From: CAZZBK01 sp964387325
Lineage (GTDB): Bacteria; Planctomycetota; Planctomycetia; Pirellulales; PNKZ01
Length of the DNA: 6,850 bases
NCBI GenBank assembly: GCA_964387325.1
Contig: CAYLYE010000288.1
Location: 1 to 6,850, forward strand
Reading direction: 5' to 3'
The notes under the pieces are model-generated. The model did no database searches, was not told where the DNA came from, and was given only the letters and a program-made list of their open reading frames with translations. Made by a program: the position numbers and the translations under genes. Shown here one piece after another: positions 1 through 6,850 of the stretch; position 1 is the first letter of the stretch; the number at the start of each line of letters is the position of its first letter.

Positions 1-601
1 GCTTGGATTAGCCTCGACCCAATGCACGGGTTCGGGCTTCGAGTATCTCCGGGGCCTCGACAAACTCAGCAGCGTCAATTTTCATTTCACGCCACTTAAC
101 GACGCCGGACTGCAAGCGATCGCGAAGCTCCCCATCACGGACCGCTTGTGGTTCGCCCATACGCATTTCACCGATGCCGGAGCGACGTACTTGGCCAAGC
201 TGACTCAGCTCAAGCGCTGCGGTATCGGGAGCAAAGAAAAGACCAGTACGGGCGAGGCGGTTGCCGCGCTCACGCTGCTCCCTTTGGAAGAGTTGGCGTT
301 GCTCGACAATCAGGCCGATGCAATCGGTATCAGGCATGCCTCGCAGATTGTGACATTACGCAAGCTTGACGTGTCGCACGCCCCGACGGTTAAGGACGAT
401 TCACTCCCGCTGATCGCTAGGCTTCCCAACCTCGAAGAGTTCAAGCTCGGTAGTGCTCAGGTGACCGACGTTGGCTTGCAATCGCTGGTGGGTGCGAAGT
501 CGCTGAAAAAACTCACCCTCAGTGGCCTGAAAAAAATCACGCCACAAGGTGTCGATCAGCTCCGGAAACAGTGTCCTGAGTTAGTCATCGAAGTGCAATA
601 A
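1..601 (+). CDS. Leucine-rich-repeat protein, C-terminal part (5' end outside window)
   Basis: The reading frame with codons starting at base 2 is open from the window edge to a TAA at 599-601, giving 199 visible residues; the start lies to the left. An ATG at 146 is internal, because repeat sequence continues upstream of it in the same frame. About seven degenerate LRR units of 23-26 residues can be read, with a leucine ladder (LDKLSSVNF, LPNLEEFKL, KSLKKLTLSG) and the loop signature 'TDAG' or 'TDVGL' between units (FTDAG, VTDVGL; NDAGL and TPQGV are variants). The last segment, CPELVIEV, looks like a C-terminal cap. Such repeats fold as a curved solenoid and usually bind other proteins. No catalytic or membrane domain is visible, though one could lie in the missing N-terminal part. 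LRR proteins of this kind are common in planctomycetes, and their roles are mostly unknown. The LRR identification is firm; the function is not. Confidence 0.8.
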   Translation, partial: LGLASTQCTGSGFEYLRGLDKLSSVNFHFTPLNDAGLQAIAKLPITDRLWFAHTHFTDAGATYLAKLTQLKRCGIGSKEKTSTGEAVAALTLLPLEELALLDNQADAIGIRHASQIVTLRKLDVSHAPTVKDDSLPLIARLPNLEEFKLGSAQVTDVGLQSLVGAKSLKKLTLSGLKKITPQGVDQLRKQCPELVIEVQ

Positions 602-682
602 TCTATTCACCCGACTGTTCCGACGAGTATGGAAATGGTAATGGACCGGCGTATGACTTGCACGGATTGCGCTAGACATGCG
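602..682. other. Convergent intergenic gap between LRR and acyltransferase genes
   Basis: These 81 bp separate the stop codons of two genes that face each other. I looked for a stem followed by a T-run on either strand and found none that was convincing, so termination here is either Rho-dependent or uses a structure I cannot see by eye. No small ORF or repeat stands out. Confidence 0.5.
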
Positions 683-1813
683 TTACCGAGACTTGAGCTG
701 CGCGGCCCAGCGCATGCTAGGCGCTTCGACCCATTGGTATACGCATCGTGCTGCACAGAGGCTGAGCACAATTGAAACGCCGAGCCACACTAGTTCGGCA
801 TACGGTTCGCGATCGTAGAGGCGAAAACCGATTTCGACCACCATATGATTCACGGCGTAGTGAATCAGGTACAAGCTATACGAAATCTTGCCGATGTATT
901 GCAGCGGCTGAACATTGAGCGTCGTTCCTAAACGCCCGGCGCGCCCCACGCCGTAAATCGCCGCGCCTGTGATAAACGCAACGAGGCCATGCAGCGAATA
1001 GAACAATGCCAATCGCAAGGCCACGGCGACGAAAAATCCCCACAGCCACGCTGCCGCAAGGCGTCGTTCGAGCACGGCGTTGATCAGAATGCCGAGCATA
1101 AACATCCAGAAAAAGTCGATACACCAGTGCTCGTATGGTCGCGAATCGGCGTCTGGAGCGGTGACGTTGAGTACGAACAACGAGACGAGCCCCAGCGGCA
1201 TAAACACCGCGCACCACACGGCCTGCCGCGCCGCGCCGCTCGTAAGCTTTAGCCCTTGCTCGATACGCTGCGCGAGCCATAACATCGCCACGACCAGCAC
1301 GTAAAACTGCATTTCGATGCAGAGCGTCCAAAACCCGGCCGAGAGATTCTCATAACCCAGAATGTTCTGTGCATAGCACAGATGGGCTGCCAGTTGGCCG
1401 AGCGTGACGGGCGTTTCGTTGGGTGTCTCGAACCCTGCCCAGGAGCAGACGCCGATCACGCCGAGCATGACGAGCATCGTGGTCCAGTAGCCGGGGTTCA
1501 GCCGCAACGAACGGCGGAGGAGAAAATTAAGGGCCACACTCAACGTTACTCGAGCGTTCCGCAGGCTGTAGGAGATCACGAACCCGCTGATGACATAAAA
1601 GATGGGGACGCCAATCCAGCCGTATTCGACCGTCATTTCATTGACGGGATGAATCATCGATTCAGGAGAGCCACCATGAGGGCGATAGCGGTCGACGTGA
1701 TGCAAGGCGACCATCACGGCGGCGATGCCTCGTAGCGCGTCGATGAATGCGAGCCGAGAACCTCCCTTGCGCCCCTCGGTCTGAGCCCCGGAGCTGCCTG
1801 CGTCAGTATTCAT
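683..1813 (-). CDS. Acyltransferase family 3 (OafA/YrhL-type) integral membrane protein
   Basis: This 376-residue protein belongs to the acyltransferase-3 family, membrane enzymes that O-acylate sugars of lipopolysaccharide, exopolysaccharide, peptidoglycan or small molecules. Numbering from the ATG at 1813, the family motifs occur in order: FIDALRG at 23-29 followed by the conserved HH at 37-38; GVPIFYVISGF at 68-78; RRSLRLNP at 100-107, which contains an RxxR; FWTLCIEMQFY at 161-171, the family 'WSLxxExxFY' block; YIGKISYSLYLIHY at 306-319; and VEAP at 362-365 near the C-terminus. About ten hydrophobic segments fit the usual fold, and the length is normal. The frame stays open upstream to a TTG at 1942, but those 43 codons have no family similarity. 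The ATG at 1813 starts a short polar tail just before the first membrane segment, so I prefer it; only a weak GAAG lies upstream, very close to the start. No polysaccharide or lipid-A genes are adjacent, so the acceptor is unknown. Confidence 0.9.
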   Translation of the reverse strand: MNTDAGSSGAQTEGRKGGSRLAFIDALRGIAAVMVALHHVDRYRPHGGSPESMIHPVNEMTVEYGWIGVPIFYVISGFVISYSLRNARVTLSVALNFLLRRSLRLNPGYWTTMLVMLGVIGVCSWAGFETPNETPVTLGQLAAHLCYAQNILGYENLSAGFWTLCIEMQFYVLVVAMLWLAQRIEQGLKLTSGAARQAVWCAVFMPLGLVSLFVLNVTAPDADSRPYEHWCIDFFWMFMLGILINAVLERRLAAAWLWGFFVAVALRLALFYSLHGLVAFITGAAIYGVGRAGRLGTTLNVQPLQYIGKISYSLYLIHYAVNHMVVEIGFRLYDREPYAELVWLGVSIVLSLCAARCVYQWVEAPSMRWAAQLKSR

Positions 1814-2189
1814 ATCTTCAATTGGCAATGGTGTTTGCGGCGAATTCTGATGCACGTCAGGAGACCGGAGGGATGGATCGACCCAATCACAAATGCAGAG
1901 GGAAACCCCTATGCAGTCTAACCATCCCAAAGACGGGTACAAGACATTTTGAAGCCGATCTTGCGCTGCTCATGCAATACAAGGGCCATTACCGAACTGT
2001 CATCCTCGCTTGATTTTATTGCAATCGATCGTCATCCATTCATAATTAAATAGGTGCGAATCGACTTCGCGATGCCCGGTGCTAACTAAGCCACGATTAG
2101 CCACTGGCCCATTGGGGGTCATCATTTGCTCGGTCGTGGACTAGAATCCCGCCATTGCCCGCCCTGCCTCACGTCGAGTTCCGGTCGCC
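1814..2189. other. Divergent intergenic region between acyltransferase and protease genes
   Basis: This is the only stretch of more than 300 bp without a confident gene. It must hold the promoters of both flanking genes, which are transcribed away from it. The half next to the acyltransferase (1814-1942) is an open extension of that gene's frame, probably untranslated. The centre (about 2010-2053) is AT-rich and holds a plausible promoter for the protease gene. A perfect 5-bp inverted repeat with a 5-base loop, GCGAATCGACTTCGC, lies at 2056-2070. A second -10-like TAGAAT at 2142-2147 has no good -35 partner. I found no convincing promoter on the - strand, and no tRNA or riboswitch-like fold. 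Confidence 0.5.
2019..2046 (+). promoter_or_regulatory. Candidate sigma70-type promoter for the tricorn-type protease gene
   Basis: TTGCAA at 2019-2024 (4 of 6 matches to TTGACA) and CATAAT at 2041-2046 (5 of 6 matches to TATAAT) are 16 bp apart, in the most AT-rich part of the divergent intergenic region. Transcription would start near 2053, leaving a leader of about 137 nt before the ATG at 2190, with a small hairpin at 2056-2070 at its 5' end. The match is by eye only, and planctomycete promoter consensus sequences are poorly known. Confidence 0.3.
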
Positions 2190-2261
2190 ATGCGTGCAGT
2201 TCCCATCCTGGTCGCTTGCCTCTGGTTGTTCTCCGCGTCGTCGAGCCGATCATTCTCGGCT
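2190..2261 (+). other. Predicted signal peptide of the tricorn-type protease
   Basis: The first 24 codons encode one N-terminal Arg, a hydrophobic core (VPILVACLWLF) and a small polar region ending SFSA, followed by mature sequence DAIRLG and the first propeller motif at residue 35. Cleavage near residues 23-24 fits Sec signal peptidase I. An LVAC at residues 7-10 resembles a lipobox but sits before the hydrophobic core ends, so I do not call a lipoprotein. An uncleaved membrane anchor is possible. Confidence 0.7.
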
Positions 2262-5200
2262 GATGCGATTCGCTTAGGGAACGATCCGACCCTTTCCCCG
2301 GACGGCCACACGCTCGTTTTCGCCTGGCATGGCAACCTCTGGTCGGTGGCAACCAAAGGGGGACAAGCCAAGCAGCTCACCATTCATCCGGGAGTCGATC
2401 GGCAGCCCAAATTTTCGCCCGACGGCAAAAGTCTGGCATTCGTGAGCAGTCGCGGCGACGGTGAACAGTTGTACGTGATGCCGACAATCGGTGGCTTTCC
2501 GCGCCAGGTCACGCATCACAGCGAAGGCTACGCGCTCGACGGCTGGTCTCCCGATGGCCGTACGTTGCTCGGTCGAGGTTATCGCGACCACTATTGGCGC
2601 GGGGCAGAGCGATTCTTTCGCGTAACGGTCGAAGAGCGCCGTAACGATGAATTGCTGTTCGACGATTACGGGACCGAGGGATCGCTTTCGCCCGACGGCG
2701 CGCAGTTGTTATTCGTGCGTGAAGGGATGCGGTGGTGGCGCAAAGGATATCGCGGCGCGGCGGCAGGCAAGATTTGGCTCTTTGACCTTCGCGATCGCAG
2801 CTTCCGCAAGCTCGTTCATGACGAGACCGAAAGCCGCTGGCCGCTGTGGAAGCCCGACGGCTCGGGGTTTTACTACGTCAGTGGTCGCTCGGGAACCAAT
2901 AACATCTGGGAGTATGACCTCGCGACGGATAAGACTCGTCAGCGAACGCGATTGGATGACGACGGAGCGGTTTTTCCCTGCCTGAGTGCCGATGGCGAAA
3001 CGCTCGTGTTTCGTCGACTGTTCGACTTTTATCGCTGGAATCCGACCGACGACGCACCACCACGTCGCATCGACATCCGCTACTCGGGCGACCTACTGAC
3101 CGAAACAACGCATGTCACGACACTCAACAAAGCCAGTGAGGTGGCCTTCTCTCGTGATGGCTTGGAAGTCGCGTTCATTGCCGGTGGCGACCTCTGGGTC
3201 ATGGACACCGAACTGCGCGATCCGCGTCAGATTACGCACACCAGCGAAGAGGAACGGCATCCGACTTTCTCTCCCGATGGTCATACGATCTGGTTTGTAA
3301 GTGACACCGCGGGGGAGCCTGATATCTGGCGTGCGCGTCGTGCCGACGCCAACCGTTTTTGGTTCGAGAACGACACGTTCGAGTTGGATCGCATCACGCG
3401 CGATGCCGACCGCGAAAGCGACTTAAAGTTTTCCCCGGACGGTTCGCGGCTGGCGTTCGTCAAGCGGCGCGGAGAACTCTGGACAATGCGGACCGACGGG
3501 GCGGACGAGAAAATGGTCTTTGGCGGTTGGGACCCGCCACAATATCAGTGGTCGCCCGACGGCAAGCAGTTTGTCTATGCGGTCAGCGACAACGACTTCA
3601 ATCGCGACGTCTGGATTATCCCCTCGGACGGCTCGCAGCTCCCCTACAACGTTTCACGGCATCCAGATAACGAGGCTGATCCGGCATGGTCCCCCGACGG
3701 AAAAATGCTCGCCTTTACGAGCAAACGGGCCGGCGAGATTGACATCTGTTTCGTCTGGATGCAAGCCCAAGACGAGGAACGGACGGCACGCGACCGCGCG
3801 CTGGAACGGGCTCACGAAAAGCTCGACAAGGCACGACGCACCGATTCACGCAAACCGCCCGGCACGGAGGCCAAACCCAAGCCACCAGCGGCTGTTTCTC
3901 AGCAGCCCAGAGACGAGGCCACGAGCTCCAAATCGTCGCCGCCCGGTTACGACTTCATCACGGGGCGCATGCACGCGAGGGTCCATCGCATCGCGATTCC
4001 AAATGCACAGGAGTCAGGCCTGTTCTGGTCCCCCGACTCGAAACGGCTCGCCTTTCATGCCACGATCAACGGCGTCCGTGGCATTTACACGATCGAGGTT
4101 CCCGACAATACCACCCCTAAATTGCTCGTCGCTGAAACGGGCATGCAAGCCCATTGGCTGACCGAAGGAAATCAAATCGTCCTGCTGCGACAAGGTGTAC
4201 CGGCCAGTATTTCTGCCGCGGGTAAATTGACCGACTACCGCTTTAGCCTCACTCAGCATGTCGATCAGGTGGCCAAGCTGCGCGTGGCTTTTGACGTCTG
4301 CTGGCGAAATATCCGCGACGAATATTACGACGCCCGGCTGGGCAATCGCAATTGGAACGCCGTGCGCCGCAAGTACCATGACATGGCGGGCGAGTACGGC
4401 GACATGGATTCGTTTGTCACAACCGTGCAGATGATGTTCGGCGAGTTAAATGGCTCGCATCTGGGGTTTTGGCCCCACGTGACCGCCAAGCCCGACGAGG
4501 ATGATCCGCTCGAAGTAACCGCGCACCTGGGCGTTCGTTTCGATCCATCTTGGCGCGGGCCAGGGATCAAGATTCGCGATGTCTTGCCACGCGGCCCTGC
4601 CGATCGCCGCGCCAGCCATCTCGAACCGGGCGAACTGATTCTGTCGATCGATCAGCGCGCGGTCGATCCCACGCTCGATTTGACCCTCGTACTTAATGGA
4701 CCCATCGCGCGCGATATTCGGCTCAAGGTGCAATCCCCTTCGGGCGAAAGCCGCGACGTCATCATGCGCCCCATCACGTACGACGATGTCCGCGACCTGT
4801 TGTACGACAAATGGCTCGACGATAACCAGCGACAGGTCGAAAAGCTGAGCCAAGACAAGATCGGTTACCTGCACATCCGTGGCATGGATGAACCCAGTTT
4901 CTTGCGATTCGAAGAAGATCTGTATGATGCGGGCTCAGGCAAGCAAGGCTTGATTATCGACGTTCGCGACAACCCCGGCGGCTCGACGACCGATCATCTA
5001 TTGACGGCGCTGACGCAGCCGGTCCATGCGATCACGATCCCTCGCGGAGGTGGAACCGGTTATCCGCAGGATCGCAAAGTCTATGCCACATGGAACAAGC
5101 CGATCGTCGTACTCTGCAATCAAAATAGCTTTAGCAATGCTGAGATATTCAGCCATGCGATCAAGCTGCTCGAACGTGGCAAACTGGTTGGCGTGCCGAC

Positions 5201-5501
5201 AGCGGGTGGTGTGATTAGCACCGGTACACGCGAAGTGATGGATCTGGGGACCATGCGTGTGCCGTTTCGAGGTTGGTTTCGCGCCAACACCGGTGAAGAC
5301 ATGGAGCTCAATGGAGCTGTGCCCGATCACATCGTTTGGCCTCATCCGGGACAATTGCCACAAGGGCTGGATATTCAGCTTGAAAAAGGGGTCGAGATCC
5401 TCGCGGCGGACGTGACTCGCTGGCTCGAACGAGCACAACCACCGCTGCTCAAAGCCAGCGAGCGCATCATCGATCTGCCCAAAAAGGGCTCAAAACCCTG
5501 A
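2190..5501 (+). CDS. Secreted tricorn-type serine protease (peptidase family S41)
   Basis: The 1103-residue product matches the full layout of archaeal tricorn protease, a large peptidase that cuts oligopeptides threaded through its propellers. Residues 1 to about 24 form an export signal (R2, hydrophobic core, polar SSSRSFSA), so the enzyme is probably periplasmic, unlike the cytosolic archaeal form. Twelve PD40-type motifs ((F/W/L)SPDG or variants) with anchor Asp near 38, 78, 122, 169, 223, 268, 323, 363, 417, 457, 503 and 616 build the six- and seven-bladed propellers. C1 spans about 687-757, PDZ 775-860 and C2 861-1090. The catalytic tetrad of Thermoplasma tricorn (S745, H746, S965, E1023, recalled) corresponds to S756-H757 (NGSHLG), S982 (NSFSNAE) and E1039 (DMELNGAVPD); DNPGG at 927-931 supplies the oxyanion glycine. 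The family call is firm; the substrate is unknown. A charged, proline-rich insert sits at 524-585. The ATG at 2190 fits the signal peptide, although only a weak GAG lies upstream. No partner peptidase gene adjoins it. Confidence 0.93.
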   Translation: MRAVPILVACLWLFSASSSRSFSADAIRLGNDPTLSPDGHTLVFAWHGNLWSVATKGGQAKQLTIHPGVDRQPKFSPDGKSLAFVSSRGDGEQLYVMPTIGGFPRQVTHHSEGYALDGWSPDGRTLLGRGYRDHYWRGAERFFRVTVEERRNDELLFDDYGTEGSLSPDGAQLLFVREGMRWWRKGYRGAAAGKIWLFDLRDRSFRKLVHDETESRWPLWKPDGSGFYYVSGRSGTNNIWEYDLATDKTRQRTRLDDDGAVFPCLSADGETLVFRRLFDFYRWNPTDDAPPRRIDIRYSGDLLTETTHVTTLNKASEVAFSRDGLEVAFIAGGDLWVMDTELRDPRQITHTSEEERHPTFSPDGHTIWFVSDTAGEPDIWRARRADANRFWFENDTFELDRITRDADRESDLKFSPDGSRLAFVKRRGELWTMRTDGADEKMVFGGWDPPQYQWSPDGKQFVYAVSDNDFNRDVWIIPSDGSQLPYNVSRHPDNEADPAWSPDGKMLAFTSKRAGEIDICFVWMQAQDEERTARDRALERAHEKLDKARRTDSRKPPGTEAKPKPPAAVSQQPRDEATSSKSSPPGYDFITGRMHARVHRIAIPNAQESGLFWSPDSKRLAFHATINGVRGIYTIEVPDNTTPKLLVAETGMQAHWLTEGNQIVLLRQGVPASISAAGKLTDYRFSLTQHVDQVAKLRVAFDVCWRNIRDEYYDARLGNRNWNAVRRKYHDMAGEYGDMDSFVTTVQMMFGELNGSHLGFWPHVTAKPDEDDPLEVTAHLGVRFDPSWRGPGIKIRDVLPRGPADRRASHLEPGELILSIDQRAVDPTLDLTLVLNGPIARDIRLKVQSPSGESRDVIMRPITYDDVRDLLYDKWLDDNQRQVEKLSQDKIGYLHIRGMDEPSFLRFEEDLYDAGSGKQGLIIDVRDNPGGSTTDHLLTALTQPVHAITIPRGGGTGYPQDRKVYATWNKPIVVLCNQNSFSNAEIFSHAIKLLERGKLVGVPTAGGVISTGTREVMDLGTMRVPFRGWFRANTGEDMELNGAVPDHIVWPHPGQLPQGLDIQLEKGVEILAADVTRWLERAQPPLLKASERIIDLPKKGSKP
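3759..3944 (+). other. Charged, proline-rich insertion within the protease's second propeller
   Basis: Residues 524-585 lie between the propeller motifs at W500 and W613, where neighbouring motifs are otherwise about 40-55 residues apart. The first half is rich in Glu, Arg and Lys with helical spacing (DEERTARDRALERAHEKLDK); the second half is rich in Pro, Lys, Ser and Ala (KPKPPAAVSQQP) and is likely disordered. The propeller sequence resumes at GYDFITGR. It reads as an in-frame loop insertion rather than a frameshift, because the frame is intact on both sides. Its function is unknown. Confidence 0.65.
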
Positions 5502-5527
5502 CGTACCGCGAGTCCACGAAACGCGCT
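5502..5527. other. 26-bp convergent gap between protease and oxidoreductase stop codons
   Basis: The TGA of the protease gene and the TAG of the oxidoreductase gene are separated by only 26 bp. Short complementary pairs exist nearby (AGGG/CCCT across the protease stop, CCCG/CGGG inside the oxidoreductase tail), but none exceeds 4-5 bp or is followed by a T-run. I therefore do not call a terminator. Confidence 0.5.
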
Positions 5528-6850
5528 CTAGGCCTTGCCCGGCTCGGGTAGCTCGAATCCCTTGCGGTACTCGCGTGTGAAGAGCGCGTTGGCTTGCGTG
5601 TCGGTCGACAATTCCGTCTTGGGATCAATGACGAGTGGCTGACCGAGGAACAACTTGGTCTCGGAATAGTCGACTTGGCTGTCTTTCAGATAGCCCTCGA
5701 AGCTGTCGTAGGTCTCGACGACGCGCTTGTTGTTGGTCACTTGGCTGGGACGAGTTGCGCCACTCACCGGGCTGCCCCGCTTGAGCGAGACGTTACCCAA
5801 ATGAGCCAGCGCGCTCGACAAGTGGCCGTCTTCAATGTCGAGATGCAAATCACGGTGATTGCGGCTGCGAATAGCCTTCACGAAGTTGGCGAAGTGATCT
5901 TGGTATTCGCCCCCTTGCCACTTGCCCAATTCATTGCCGTCATAATCAAGGGCCACGCCCCCGGCATAGCCCATCGCCACGGCGTATCCTTGAGTTCCGT
6001 ACCACACATTGGCCGCGCCAAGAAACGGTTTTGTTTTCAGGCCAAATGTGACTGGCGTCTTAATGGGCAATCCGCGGACATCACTCACGAGTGTCGCGTC
6101 GTCCCATTCGTAGACCGTGATCTGGCTGTTGGCCACTTCGGCGTCATCAACATATCCGAGCCGACCGCCGAGACTGACAACGCGCTTGGGCAGTTCTTGC
6201 TTGCCGAGTCCCCAGCGGGCTTTGTCCAATTCGTGGGGGTTTTGATTGGCGATATCGCCACCACCGGTGGCCCAAAACCAGTGCCAGTCATAGTGCAACC
6301 GCTTACGTTTCGGGACAACCAGCGGAGCCGGTCCACACCAGAGATCAAAGTCGAGCCCGGCCGGAATCGGCGCTTCCGTTTGACCGTGGCCAATACTTGG
6401 CCGAGTGCGATAGCAAATCGCGCGGGCCTCGGTGATCGTGCCGAGCTTGCCACCTTTGACGAAGGCCAACAAGTCACGCATGCCATGCATGCTGCGGCTT
6501 TGCACGCCCATCTGGCACATCCGACCGAGTTTGCGTGCCCATTGGGTCATCACGCGCCCCTCATGCACCGTATGGCTGCAAGGCTTTTCGACGTACACGT
6601 CTTTGCCCGATTGCATGGCCCATACCGCGGCGAGGGCATGCCAGTGATTCGGTGTCGCGATCGATACGGCATCGATTGATTTGTCTTCGCACAGTTTGCG
6701 CACATCTTGCACGTAGCGTACCGGATGCTTCAGGTCCTTGAAACGCTTGGCGTGCTTTTCGAACGCGGCGGGATCGCAATCGCACACGGCGACCAAGTCG
6801 ACGTCAGGATTTTTGAGCCATTCGCCCAGATGGGCTCCGCCCTGGCCATT
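5528..6850 (-). CDS. Gfo/Idh/MocA family NAD(P)-dependent oxidoreductase (5' end outside window)
   Basis: The frame is open from the TAG at 5528-5530 to the right edge, giving 440 visible residues. A TTG at 6796 is not the start: the codons beyond it read NGQGGAHLGEWLKNPDVD, a typical part of the N-terminal Rossmann fold just before LVAVCDCDP, so only the first glycine motif and any Tat leader are missing. Numbering from the edge, the family marker EKP is at 88-90, within a KDVYVEKPCSHTVHEG block, preceded by the ATPNHWH segment. GGGDIANQNPHELD at 196-209 holds the His and Asp typical of the substrate pocket. The C-terminal part (through ETYDSFEGYLKDSQVDY to ELPEPGKA) resembles the bacterial-type C-terminal domain of planctomycete members. 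The family oxidises or reduces sugars, inositols and their derivatives using NAD(P); the substrate cannot be read from sequence. Many planctomycete relatives carry a Tat signal, which cannot be checked here. No sugar-catabolism gene adjoins it in the window. Confidence 0.92.
   Translation of the reverse strand, partial: NGQGGAHLGEWLKNPDVDLVAVCDCDPAAFEKHAKRFKDLKHPVRYVQDVRKLCEDKSIDAVSIATPNHWHALAAVWAMQSGKDVYVEKPCSHTVHEGRVMTQWARKLGRMCQMGVQSRSMHGMRDLLAFVKGGKLGTITEARAICYRTRPSIGHGQTEAPIPAGLDFDLWCGPAPLVVPKRKRLHYDWHWFWATGGGDIANQNPHELDKARWGLGKQELPKRVVSLGGRLGYVDDAEVANSQITVYEWDDATLVSDVRGLPIKTPVTFGLKTKPFLGAANVWYGTQGYAVAMGYAGGVALDYDGNELGKWQGGEYQDHFANFVKAIRSRNHRDLHLDIEDGHLSSALAHLGNVSLKRGSPVSGATRPSQVTNNKRVVETYDSFEGYLKDSQVDYSETKLFLGQPLVIDPKTELSTDTQANALFTREYRKGFELPEPGKA

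Noticed and set aside
876..1331. A 151-codon - strand frame inside the acyltransferase gene
   Set aside because: It is a shifted frame on the same strand, extremely Arg/Ala-rich, while the acyltransferase frame shows membrane segments and family motifs throughout.
1747..2013. An 88-codon + strand frame overlapping the acyltransferase start and the divergent region
   Set aside because: It is antisense to the N-terminus of a confident gene, has no recognisable motif or good ribosome binding site, and its composition looks random.
2142..2147. TAGAAT as the -10 element of the protease promoter
   Set aside because: No -35-like hexamer lies 15-19 bp upstream; the nearest TTG-containing candidates are 10 or 24 bp away. 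The pair at 2019-2046 is better.
2208..2219. Lipobox-like LVAC at residues 7-10 of the protease
   Set aside because: A lipoprotein cysteine should follow the hydrophobic core. Here the core continues after the Cys (LWLF), and a better signal peptidase I region follows.
3520..4161. A 213-codon + strand frame inside the protease gene
   Set aside because: It is an alternative frame of the protease. Its product is rich in Arg, Pro, Ser and Thr with no domain, while the main frame carries continuous propeller motifs through the same region.
4455..4460. The idea that the protease might be inactive, because its GSH and SFSNAE motifs differ from the archaeal sequence around the catalytic residues
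   Set aside because: The catalytic residues themselves are kept (S756, H757, S982, E1039), and SFSNAE resembles the normal S41 nucleophile motif, so an active enzyme is the simpler reading.
5594..6679. A 361-codon open frame on the + strand opposite the oxidoreductase gene
   Set aside because: It lies entirely antisense to a gene with clear family motifs (EKP, GGGDxxNQxPHELD). Its translation shows no recognisable domain. Long antisense frames are expected in codon-biased, GC-rich genes.

Overview
The window looks like a piece of a planctomycete chromosome, probably near Pirellulales. This is an inference from gene content: an LRR protein of the 'TDAGL' type, a planctomycete-style Gfo/Idh/MocA oxidoreductase with a long C-terminal domain, and a secreted tricorn-type protease full of 'SPDG' propeller motifs. 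The DNA is moderately GC-rich, and the gene starts show no strong Shine-Dalgarno sequences. No marker such as rRNA is present to confirm the lineage.

Layout, left to right: (1) the 3' end of a leucine-rich-repeat protein gene on the + strand, cut by the left edge and ending at 601; (2) a complete acyltransferase-3 membrane protein gene on the - strand, 683-1813 from its first ATG, tail to tail with the LRR gene; (3) a divergent non-coding stretch of about 375 bp with a possible promoter for the next gene; (4) a complete 1103-codon tricorn-family serine protease gene on the + strand, 2190-5501; (5) a Gfo/Idh/MocA oxidoreductase gene on the - strand, tail to tail with the protease gene after 26 bp, whose open frame runs off the right edge.

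There is no operon. Each gene is flanked by oppositely oriented neighbours, so each is probably transcribed alone, and nothing suggests that the four products share a pathway. The most notable protein is the tricorn homologue. The whole architecture of the archaeal enzyme is recognisable (two propellers, C1, PDZ, C2), and the catalytic Ser-His / Ser / Glu tetrad is present at the expected spacing. It also has an N-terminal export signal, a charged proline-rich insertion in the second propeller, and an apparent change at the position that sets P1 specificity in the archaeal enzyme.

I saw no RNA gene, CRISPR array, insertion sequence, phage gene, toxin-antitoxin pair or defence gene. I do not think the window holds a previously undescribed multi-gene system.
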